Positions 1 through 5,508 of a stretch of DNA of 8,191 nt are shown in pieces. The stretch is from DASTDH01 sp035601575. GTDB taxonomy: Bacteria; Verrucomicrobiota; Verrucomicrobiia; Chthoniobacterales; JAFAMB01. Both the position numbers and the translations under genes were made by a program. The notes below the pieces were generated by a model that was not told the DNA's origin, did not search any database, and saw nothing but the letters and a program-made list of their open reading frames with translations. How positions within the stretch are numbered: position 1 is the stretch's first letter; each line of letters opens with the position of its first letter. The stretch covers positions 1 to 8,191 of the forward strand of contig DATNNZ010000309.1 in NCBI GenBank assembly GCA_035601575.1. Reading direction: 5' to 3'.

Positions 1-150
1 TTGTGGCCTTCGTCGACTTATACTCCTCAATAATCTTCCGAGGTACCAAAACAACGACTGATTTGGGACGCCGGGAGGCATCCGGTGTCGCAGTGACCTG
101 GACGTAGATGTCGTCTGACGCCACGAGAATCGAAGATACACATTGGGGAT

Positions 151-200
151 AACGCCGACAACACCGGTAACACGGTATCGCCAGTAACGCCGGTAACGGA
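151..200. repeat. Degenerate 9-bp tandem repeat (AACRCCGGT-like)
   Basis: The sequence reads as successive units AACGCCGAC, AACACCGGT, AACACGGTA, TCGCCAGT, AACGCCGGT, AACGGA. Most units are 9 bp and begin with AAC followed by a CCG-type core. One unit (178-185) is 8 bp and diverged. This is seen directly. It could be a decayed minisatellite or the remnant of a low-complexity coding segment, since the reverse strand reads VTGVTG-like codons. No function is implied. Confidence 0.5.
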
Positions 201-264
201 TTGAAAAGCTCCGCCTAGTTTTGTGTCGGCCCGAACACCAGCGAGCGACCGTGAACAGCGTCGC

Positions 265-284
265 TGACGTTCGTTGACGTTCGT
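265..284. repeat. Perfect tandem duplication of a 10-mer
   Basis: TGACGTTCGT occurs twice head to tail (265-274 and 275-284), followed by TTACGTA, which partly continues the pattern. The duplication is exact. It could be replication slippage or a pair of direct half-sites for a DNA-binding protein upstream of the gene starting at 400. Nothing in the sequence separates these options. Confidence 0.5.
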
Positions 285-346
285 TACGTATTTGTAAGGT
301 TGGCGCAAGGATCCAGTCAGCAAGTAAGCTTATCTTGGTGGGTATA

Positions 347-377
347 GAGAGAGACGAAATCTCGCATTTTCTCTCTC
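347..377 (+). promoter_or_regulatory. Hairpin just upstream of the small Cys-rich gene
   Basis: GAGAGAGA (347-354) is perfectly complementary to TCTCTCTC (370-377), giving an 8-bp stem with a 15-nt loop. An alternative smaller hairpin pairs GAGA (351-354) with TCTC (360-363), so the two folds exclude each other. The element ends 22 nt before the ATG at 400 and is followed by a short T-run (383-389). That could suit a 5'-leader structure or an upstream terminator/attenuator. A TATAGA hexamer at 343-348 resembles a -10 box but has no good -35. The structure is seen; the role is inferred. Confidence 0.35.
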
Positions 378-399
378 CAACTCTTTTTTGATAACCCAG

Positions 400-615
400 A
401 TGGACCTTTCGCGAACGACAATAAAAAAGGCGCACCCTTATCAGGGAATCTGTGAGTTTTGCGGTCGTGTTCACGTGCTTAGCTACTACGACCTGGTTCT
501 AGAATGCGCCGTTTGCGAAGAGTGCGCTGAAGATCTCGCAAGCGGTGAGAACGAGCTGATCGCGGCAGGAATCGTATCGCCGGAGCCAGAGAATTTCGAT
601 GGATTAGGTCCCTGA
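400..615 (+). CDS. Small cysteine-rich, putative zinc-binding protein
   Basis: This encodes a 71-residue soluble protein of no family I can name. It has five ordered cysteines in a C-x2-C ... C-x2-C-x2-C arrangement: Cys18 and Cys21 in a CEFCGR context, then Cys36, Cys39 and Cys42, with His25 nearby. Such spacing is typical of small zinc-ribbon/treble-clef knuckles, so zinc binding is likely, though the role (nucleic-acid or protein binding) is unknown. The tail is acidic and Pro/Gly-rich, and there is no signal peptide or membrane segment. The ATG at 400 is preferred over an in-frame TTG at 388; neither has a clear Shine-Dalgarno site. It stands alone, with a hairpin immediately upstream and a long non-coding stretch after it. 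Its regular cysteine pattern and compositional contrast with flanking frames support it being real. Confidence 0.65.
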   Translation: MDLSRTTIKKAHPYQGICEFCGRVHVLSYYDLVLECAVCEECAEDLASGENELIAAGIVSPEPENFDGLGP

Positions 616-1141
616 GCCGCGGCCGTCGGATTGGACCTCTCGGCCTGCGATGCGCGCGCTACCGGCCGTAAGCGTCTGGTCTGAATGGCAAATCGGCGTG
701 ACGCCGGGTCGGTTTTTGGGTACCGTTCCGGCGGGAATGGCGACTGAGTCTTGGGCTAACTCAAACGGATCGCTTCGATCGCGCCAATTGATCGTTCACA
801 CGTACGTTTTTGCAACGGGACAGTCGCCTACCGAAGATAAGGCCTCCGCGTTGTCGGCCTTCCCGTGCACTCCTGGCGCTATCGTCGTTCCCGGCTCATC
901 TGCACAGGTCGCTGGTGGCAAGATGGCGACTGCGGTTTTCGGCTGGGTAACTTGATTCCTTTGTCAGTCATGTTGAGCCTCTCGTGCACCCAGGGAAACG
1001 GGATCCGGCAGCGCCCGGGTACCCGCCGGACCGCTACTGAAGAGAGTTATCAAAGGATGCTAACCTGGTTAGCAGATCTAATGCAACCAACCATGAAACG
1101 AACTTGGTCATCCTCCGACCGATTAGACGAGTGCGAACTGT
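616..1141. other. Intergenic stretch of about 525 bp without a recognisable gene
   Basis: Two overlapping plus-strand open frames (about 650-955 and 865-1185) exist, but their translations lack recognisable motifs, signal peptides or a persuasive start. The second also runs into the opposite-strand lipoprotein gene. I see no tRNA cloverleaf, rRNA, CRISPR or transposon end. A 6-bp inverted pair (AGGTCC 606-611 with GGACCT 633-638) brackets the stop of the preceding gene but has no T-run. The stretch may be decayed coding sequence or may hold an unrecognised small RNA. Confidence 0.5.
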
Positions 1142-1549
1142 CTACCACCAGACTTGCCACGGTCCCCAATCGGGCCCCCAGTTGAGCGAGGCTGTCTCGT
1201 TTATTTCGGCTGCCTGGAGTTGACTTTCGGCGATTGACTGTTGCAGAGCTAGCCGCTTGTACTGTTGATACTCAGTTTCGCCTCCAATGTATACGATGCC
1301 CTTTTGCTTATCCGCGTACGTGTAAAGAACTTTGCCATTTTTTATCCGACGTTCGAGCTTGTAGGCTGCCAGTTGACTGTACAAAGCTTGCTGCTTAGGG
1401 GTTGACGGAGTGCGTGTACGGAACCCGGCGGCGGAAAGCAGTGATTCTGTGTTCGACGCATCCATTGATGCACAACCTTCGAGACCTGCCAAAGCAACGA
1501 CCAAAAGCAGAATGGTGAGCGAGATAGACAACGGTTTCATACTGTTCAT
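1142..1549 (-). CDS. Putative outer-membrane lipoprotein, Trp-rich C-terminus
   Basis: This encodes a protein of about 135 residues with a lipoprotein signal: a Lys near the start, a hydrophobic run (residues 7-22) and a lipobox L-E-G-C with the lipidated Cys at 26. The residues after Cys are Ala-Ser rather than Asp, which favours sorting to the outer membrane by the proteobacterial +2 rule. The mature part is soluble and Gln/Lys-rich, with a central YTYADK...GIVYIGGE stretch and a helical Gln/Ala-rich region. It ends in a striking tail with five Trp in the last 13 residues. I believe similar small uncharacterised lipoproteins occur in Verrucomicrobiota, but I cannot name a family. The longer frame to 1654 adds an implausible leader before the signal peptide. 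I chose ATG 1549, and ATG 1540 is equally possible; neither has a good Shine-Dalgarno. It is transcribed divergently from the gene at 1731. Confidence 0.8.
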   Translation of the reverse strand: MNSMKPLSISLTILLLVVALAGLEGCASMDASNTESLLSAAGFRTRTPSTPKQQALYSQLAAYKLERRIKNGKVLYTYADKQKGIVYIGGETEYQQYKRLALQQSIAESQLQAAEINETASLNWGPDWGPWQVWW

Positions 1550-1730
1550 GAGGGTTTGTTGTGGTTGAACAGATCCGGTAGGAAAAGTCAAGCAGCGGAT
1601 GGCACCGGCCACTGCGAATGAAACCGCGTAGTCGGGACACATTGAGCAATACAAAAGCAGCGGGTCCCCTAAGAAAAGCGTCGCAGATTTGACTTCCGGC
1701 GGTTTGGCTTGGTGGTTAATCTGGGCGTCT
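1550..1730. promoter_or_regulatory. Divergent intergenic region
   Basis: These 181 bp separate the start of the minus-strand lipoprotein gene from the start of the plus-strand exported PD40-like gene, so both promoters should lie here. TTGACT hexamers that resemble -35 boxes are present toward each gene (plus strand 1689-1694; minus strand 1586-1591). Neither has a convincing -10 at 16-18 bp, so I do not assign exact promoters. No operator-like palindrome stands out. Confidence 0.35.
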
Positions 1731-2129
1731 ATGAACCGAAGGTTGGGCGTTTCGGCTTTTTTTGCTCTCGCCGTGTTCGCTTCTGCAGCTCTGGCGACGT
1801 CAAATTACGACTACCAGCCCGGTGAGTACGTCACGGTCTCGGGCGGTAAGTCTCCTGACGGCCGATATTTAATAGCCACGCACGGCGAAGGAGAATTGGG
1901 TTACGACAACTGGCACGTCTATCTGATGGACGCTGTGACCGGGAAGAGAATCGGACCTCTCGAAGAGATAAAAGATCCGCTCGATACCGCGGCTGACGCT
2001 TACCTTGCGAAATGGTCGCCGGATTCCAGCCGGGTCGCGATAAGCTACCGCGCGGATAGGCATGTCATGGTCACGATCGTGTATCGCATCGCGAATCGGA
2101 GAGCCTACCTGGTCAGTGGGCCAAGCTAG
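1731..2129 (+). CDS. Short exported protein with PD40/WD40-like motifs
   Basis: This encodes 132 residues. A Sec-type signal peptide (Arg-Arg, then a hydrophobic stretch, with probable cleavage after Ala-Leu-Ala at about residue 22) points to the periplasm or beyond. The mature part has two copies of the strand-turn motif found in PD40/TolB-like beta-propeller blades: a SPDGRYLIA element at 41-49 and WSPDSSRVAIS at 95-105. Between them is a VYLMDAVTGKRIGPL segment, itself typical of propeller blades. Full propellers need many blades, so with about 110 mature residues this is at most two blades. It is either a small stand-alone variant or a remnant cut short. ATG 1731 is chosen because it sits directly before the signal peptide; the upstream TTG at 1689 adds a non-signal leader. 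No Shine-Dalgarno is visible. The RAYT gene follows closely. Confidence 0.7.
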   Translation: MNRRLGVSAFFALAVFASAALATSNYDYQPGEYVTVSGGKSPDGRYLIATHGEGELGYDNWHVYLMDAVTGKRIGPLEEIKDPLDTAADAYLAKWSPDSSRVAISYRADRHVMVTIVYRIANRRAYLVSGPS

Positions 2130-2243
2130 ACCATCTGAGGTTCAGCGTCGGCGGGTTTTCTACAAGCAGCAGGGGAGGGGTCGTATCTAAAGAATCAAGT
2201 AATAACGATTTGATCGAGGGCAGGCGAATTGTATGCTGCGGCT

Positions 2244-3272
2244 ATGGCGCGAGCTCTGCGAGTGATGGTTCCGGGGGCCTGGTATCATGTGGTGAATCGC
2301 GGCATCGAACGGCGGGTTATTTTCCACGGGGAGCTTTATTACAGGAAGTTTGAGGAGTTGCTTGGGCTCTTGGTCCAGCAACACTGGATTCGGATCCATA
2401 GTTATGCGTTGATGCCCAATCATTACCATCTGCAGCTGGAGAGTCCGCGAGAGAATCTGAGCGAAGCGGTCCGATGGTTGAATCTGAGCTATGCGGTGTG
2501 GTTGAACCGAAAGAGAGGAAGGGTTGGACCACTGTTCCAGGGCCGATTCAAGGCAACAATACATGATCCCGAAGAGAGTGGTTTCAAGATTCAGGAATAT
2601 ATCCACTTGAACCCGGTGAGGGTGAAACGGTTTGGAGCCAGCCGATCATCCCCGGCAGAAATACCCAGTCCGGAGCAGGTGGAGGGAATGCTCAGAGAGC
2701 TCGAAGAGTATCGGTGGAGTTCCTTTCGAGCCTATGTTGGTTTAACGGCCCGACCACAGTGGTTGCACATGGACGAAACCTTAAGGGAGCTACCAGGTCG
2801 AAGCCTACGTACAAAACAGGCCCATTATCGAGAGCATATTGCGCTGAGGATTGGCGCCGGTGATTTTGGCACCGGTTGGAAGAAGGAGCTTGCCGCCGAG
2901 CTCGTGCTTGGAAGCGAGAACTTCGCGAAAAAGGTCCGGCAAATCACCAAGGGCAATCGCAACGAGCAAAAGCCGGTGCGACGGCTGGAGAGGATGCCGA
3001 TGAGTTGGGCGACTATTACTGGGGCAGTAGCAAAAGTTTGGCGCGAGCCGTGGGAGGTAGCCAGTCAACGTCATGGTGATCCGGCCAGAGAGCTGGCCAT
3101 GTTAATCGGCCGCCGGCATGTCGGGATGAGTCTACGCCAGATCGGAGAAGCAATAGGCGGCTTGAGTTATCCCGCGGTGAGCGATGCCGTCCGGCGGACT
3201 ACCAAACGTCTGGAAAAGGATCGTTCGCTCCAAAAGGATCTTAAGAGAATACTACGCTATTTGAATCTTTAG
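2244..3272 (+). CDS. REP-associated tyrosine transposase (Y1/HUH, RAYT) with DnaA-like C-terminal domain
   Basis: This is a 342-residue single-strand DNA transposase of the Y1 (IS200-like) superfamily, RAYT subgroup. The N-terminal domain opens with the typical PGAWYHVVNRG strand. It carries the HUH metal-binding pair in MPNHYHLQLE (His60, His62). The GPLFQGRFKA motif follows, then a helix with the likely nucleophile Tyr119 in IQEYIHLNPVR. The C-terminus (about 278-325) resembles the DNA-binding helix-turn-helix domain of DnaA: an ELAMLIGRRHVGMSLRQIGEAIGG stretch in two parts, then SYPAVSDAVRR. This fusion is known in RAYT-like proteins. Such enzymes act on short palindromic REP/BIME repeats rather than moving a classical IS. 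All key residues are present, so it appears intact. ATG 2244 gives the usual family N-terminus; an in-frame TTG at 2229 has a better-placed GAGGG and could be used instead. Hairpins resembling REPs follow the stop. Confidence 0.93.
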   Translation: MARALRVMVPGAWYHVVNRGIERRVIFHGELYYRKFEELLGLLVQQHWIRIHSYALMPNHYHLQLESPRENLSEAVRWLNLSYAVWLNRKRGRVGPLFQGRFKATIHDPEESGFKIQEYIHLNPVRVKRFGASRSSPAEIPSPEQVEGMLRELEEYRWSSFRAYVGLTARPQWLHMDETLRELPGRSLRTKQAHYREHIALRIGAGDFGTGWKKELAAELVLGSENFAKKVRQITKGNRNEQKPVRRLERMPMSWATITGAVAKVWREPWEVASQRHGDPARELAMLIGRRHVGMSLRQIGEAIGGLSYPAVSDAVRRTTKRLEKDRSLQKDLKRILRYLNL

Positions 3273-3273
3273 A

Positions 3274-3296
3274 GCGCGACCCCGATGGGGCCACGC
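3274..3296. repeat. Candidate REP-like imperfect palindrome after the RAYT gene
   Basis: The core CCCC-GAT-GGGG (3280-3290) forms a 4-bp GC stem with a 3-nt loop. It extends outward through two mismatches to a GCG/CGC base (3274-3276 with 3294-3296). It starts two bases after the transposase stop. RAYT substrates are typically GC-rich imperfect hairpins near the gene. It lacks a T-run, so it does not look like an intrinsic terminator. The fold is seen; the REP assignment is inferred. Confidence 0.45.
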
Positions 3297-3307
3297 AACC
3301 GTAATCC

Positions 3308-3319
3308 TCCGCCTGCGGA
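3308..3319. repeat. Second small palindrome downstream of the RAYT gene
   Basis: TCCGC-CT-GCGGA is a perfect 5-bp inverted repeat with a 2-nt centre, 11 bp after the first hairpin. REP elements often occur as pairs (BIMEs), so the spacing is suggestive, but a 5-bp stem alone is weak evidence. Confidence 0.35.
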
Positions 3320-3404
3320 AGCAACTAGGCAGACTGGTGATAGCGGCGTAGAGTTCTCGCGGCTAAGGTAACATGAGGATTTGCTAGAACCGAATAGTGC
3401 AGTA

Positions 3405-4478
3405 ATGAACAACAAACTTATAAACGCCAACCGACGATTTCTTGGCAGCCTCCTCCTGGCCCTGGCCGGAGCGATGGCGCCCACTTTGACCACTAATGCG
3501 GACCCGATCACCGAACTACGTTCATTGTCGGTGTTCAAAAATGCCGACCTGGCTAAATTGGCGGCCGGTGATGTTTTGGCTTCTCAAGGACCTGGCATGC
3601 GGTTTTCGCGAGGGGGATCGGCGGAAAGCGCATACATTGTGCGAGCCCCGGTCAAAACTACCGTTGGCCTTATTCAGCAATGGCGTCCAACCCAGCACCC
3701 GGAATTGAGAGTCTACCTCCAGGAGGATGTCTCTGCGAGGGTGAGTCCCAACGATTTTCAAAACCTTGCGTCCGCCTCCTCCAATTCTTCGGTTAAAGCA
3801 TTCGTGGACGCAACCGAGAAGCTTCCTGGAGACGCCTCGAAGCTGCAACTTAGCAGCGCTGAGGTGAAGCAATATACCGGTGGAGGTGCAGCGGGCGGCG
3901 GAACGATCCCTGCGCCAGTGGTGGCATTCTGGAGCCAAGTGTTGGCGCAACGGGCCAAAAGCTTTGTTTCAGGTGGTCTTGCTGCACAGCCGCCCTATCA
4001 GACATCTGGTCCTGCCATCCTCGCTGCGGACGAAGTAGCGCGTTTGCTTGAGGAAAGTGGCAGCGTTCGATCGCAATTTGCCTCACTGATTTCGTCTACC
4101 GCAATCGGGGGAGGGCGTGGTTCGCTGACGCCATCGCTCTCCTGGCAACTGTTTCACGGCGGTGCGCGCGGGTCCGTGAGCCTAGGCGCGGTAAGTCTGG
4201 ATGCTTTTTACGCAAGACCTGCAGCGGATGGCTGGCAAACAGCGGATCTGGGATTTTATTCCAGCGGCGGTTATTACGTTGCGGTGACCTTGCATCAGCT
4301 CTGGCCGATGCAAGTAGAGGGAAGCGAGGCAACCCTGGTTTGGCGTGTCGACCTTGTGTCCTCGGCTGCCCTGGGAGGACTGCGCGGTGCAGAGCGACTT
4401 GGCTCCGGTGCCGCAATGATGCGGGAAATACAAACGAATGTAAGAGCTTTCATTAAGGACACACCTCGTGGTAAATAG
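3405..4478 (+). CDS. Exported protein of unknown family, first gene of the ABC-exporter cluster
   Basis: This encodes 357 residues, family not recognised. The N-terminus is a Sec-type signal peptide: Lys/Arg residues to position 11, hydrophobic LLLALAGAMAP, and probable cleavage around Asn-Ala at 31-32. A DPITELRSLSVFKNADLAKL start of the mature chain follows. The mature protein is soluble-looking, with mixed alpha/beta character in the first half. A Gly-rich linker (158-166, TGGGAAGGG) is followed by a second half with alternating, aromatic-rich beta segments (WQLFHGG; LDAFYARPAADGW; GFYSSGGYYVAVTL; LVWRVDLVSS). This suggests two domains. No lipobox, catalytic motif or transmembrane segment is evident. 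ATG 3405 is chosen because it starts the signal peptide; the in-frame TTG at 3381 adds a poor leader. The next gene begins 31 bp after the stop, so co-transcription is likely. A periplasmic or surface partner of the transport system is plausible but unproven. Confidence 0.8.
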   Translation: MNNKLINANRRFLGSLLLALAGAMAPTLTTNADPITELRSLSVFKNADLAKLAAGDVLASQGPGMRFSRGGSAESAYIVRAPVKTTVGLIQQWRPTQHPELRVYLQEDVSARVSPNDFQNLASASSNSSVKAFVDATEKLPGDASKLQLSSAEVKQYTGGGAAGGGTIPAPVVAFWSQVLAQRAKSFVSGGLAAQPPYQTSGPAILAADEVARLLEESGSVRSQFASLISSTAIGGGRGSLTPSLSWQLFHGGARGSVSLGAVSLDAFYARPAADGWQTADLGFYSSGGYYVAVTLHQLWPMQVEGSEATLVWRVDLVSSAALGGLRGAERLGSGAAMMREIQTNVRAFIKDTPRGK

Positions 4479-4509
4479 ATCTGGTTGGGGGGAATTGAGC
4501 CCATACCAC

Positions 4510-5460
4510 ATGAATTTCTACTCTTCGCTCGGGCGCTCTGCGCGCACCCTGTTTATAGCTGCGGCTAGTCTGCCGTTGTCGAGCATCTATGCTCAGACTC
4601 TTTCGGTTGCCCCCAAGCCGACTGAATTATCGCGCGGTGCCACGGTCTCACCTATCTCTTACGAGTTCGAGGCCGAAAGCTCCTATATTGGCGATGGTGC
4701 GGCCACTCACGGCCGCGTTAACTATGGAAACTTTTCGGAAATCAGCAGCTCCGCGAGTGTCGTCGTATCCGATCAGATCCGGAACAATTTTATACTACGA
4801 TTGGGCGTCCAATGGGAGCGCTACGCGTTCGATACTAGCAGCCCGGTAACACCGATACCGGACGCAGTTGAAGGGGTGAATGCGGTGATCGGAGCGGATA
4901 TCCAGCTCACTTCGGCTCTTCTGGTTCGAATCGAAGCCCATCCGGGCGCCTATGGTAGTTTTAGCCACGGTAACTCTCGCCTTTTTAACGTTCCTATTAC
5001 GATCGGAGGATCCTATTTTCAGACTCCTGATTTGGTCTTCATTGCCGGCCTCGGCATCGATCCTAACTCCAACGTGCCGGTGTTTCCTGCAGTCGGGGTC
5101 CACTGGAAGGTGTCTGATCGTTGGCTGATAGATGGGGTTGCGCCGCGACCGCAGGTGCAATTTAGTCTCACAGACAAAATTACATTATTCGCGGGAGCTG
5201 ATATCCGAAACGGTACATTTCGGATGGACAACCAATTTGGCCATTCCGTGCGACTGGAAAAACTCAACAATGCGATCTTGGATTATTGGGAAGTTCGAGG
5301 AGGCGGCGGATTGACCTGGGCGATCTGGAATGGCGTCAACCTTGACATTGAGGGAGGTGTCGTACCGTATAGGCGATTCGATTTTAATCGGGCGGACTTC
5401 AAAGTCATTTCCTCGGACTGGGCGCCGTACGTTCGGGTTGGGCTTTCGGCAACCTTTTAA
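4510..5460 (+). CDS. Outer-membrane beta-barrel-like protein (possibly DUF6268 family)
   Basis: This encodes 316 residues. The signal peptide ends at about residue 28 (IYA-QT). The mature chain, after a short Pro/Ser-rich segment, consists of alternating amphipathic strands with aromatic girdle-type residues (FILRLGVQWERYAF; LLVRIEAHPGAYGSF; LVFIAGLGID; FPAVGVHWKVSDRW; ITLFAGADIRNG; WEVRGGGGLTWAIW; YVRVGLSATF). It ends in Phe, the classic BAM recognition signature. Overall pattern and length resemble outer-membrane beta-barrel proteins annotated as DUF6268, but I cannot run the profile. An in-frame GTG at 4468 would overlap the previous gene; ATG 4510 is favoured by the signal peptide. A G-run (4487-4492) lies too far upstream for a good ribosome site. 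Between an exported protein and an ABC exporter, it could be the outer-membrane exit or receptor, though it does not look like TolC (no long helical hairpins). Confidence 0.78.
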   Translation: MNFYSSLGRSARTLFIAAASLPLSSIYAQTLSVAPKPTELSRGATVSPISYEFEAESSYIGDGAATHGRVNYGNFSEISSSASVVVSDQIRNNFILRLGVQWERYAFDTSSPVTPIPDAVEGVNAVIGADIQLTSALLVRIEAHPGAYGSFSHGNSRLFNVPITIGGSYFQTPDLVFIAGLGIDPNSNVPVFPAVGVHWKVSDRWLIDGVAPRPQVQFSLTDKITLFAGADIRNGTFRMDNQFGHSVRLEKLNNAILDYWEVRGGGGLTWAIWNGVNLDIEGGVVPYRRFDFNRADFKVISSDWAPYVRVGLSATF

Positions 5461-5498
5461 AGCCGTGCTGGGAAGCATCGATGGGATCCGAGTTCCTT

Positions 5499-5503
5499 GG
5501 AGG
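5499..5503 (+). promoter_or_regulatory. Strong Shine-Dalgarno that fixes the ABC gene start
   Basis: GGAGG sits 5 nt before ATG 5509. It overlaps the in-frame TTG at 5497, ruling that TTG out as the preferred start. It is the clearest ribosome-binding site in the window, which suggests the exporter is translated efficiently within the cluster. Confidence 0.75.
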
Positions 5504-5508
5504 AATTC

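Larger units (their letters stand above)
1..346. other. Left-end region without a convincing gene
   Basis: No reading frame here looks like a real protein. The longest open frame (minus strand, about 27-323) translates low-complexity, Arg- and Cys-rich sequence with no recognisable family, and its middle is simply the translated tandem repeat at 151-200. A plus-strand frame open from position 3 to a stop near 115 could be the tail of an upstream gene, but nothing in its translation is recognisable. The stretch carries two short tandem repeats, listed separately, and may hold the promoter of the small cysteine-rich gene that follows. Confidence 0.5.

Noticed and set aside
27..323. Minus-strand 98-residue open frame as a gene
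   Set aside because: Low-complexity, Arg/Cys-rich translation that partly reflects the tandem repeat; no start context or family resemblance.
606..638. Inverted pair AGGTCC/GGACCT as an intrinsic terminator of the Cys-rich gene
   Set aside because: Only 6 bp with a 21-nt loop and no T-run after it.
650..1185. Two overlapping plus-strand open frames (650-955 and 865-1185) as genes
   Set aside because: No recognisable motifs or ribosome sites. They overlap each other in different frames, and the second runs into the opposite-strand lipoprotein gene.
1563..1591. TTGACT on the minus strand as the -35 box of the lipoprotein promoter
   Set aside because: The hexamer at the expected -10 distance is TCAACC, which is not a plausible -10.
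1550..1654. Extended N-terminus of the lipoprotein frame up to 1654
   Set aside because: It would put about 35 non-signal residues ahead of a textbook lipoprotein signal peptide; internal ATGs at 1549 or 1540 fit better.
2229..3320. The RAYT gene as a complete IS200/IS605 element with defined ends
   Set aside because: No second gene (tnpB), no matching left and right hairpin ends, and the RAYT type is normally a domesticated single gene rather than an IS.
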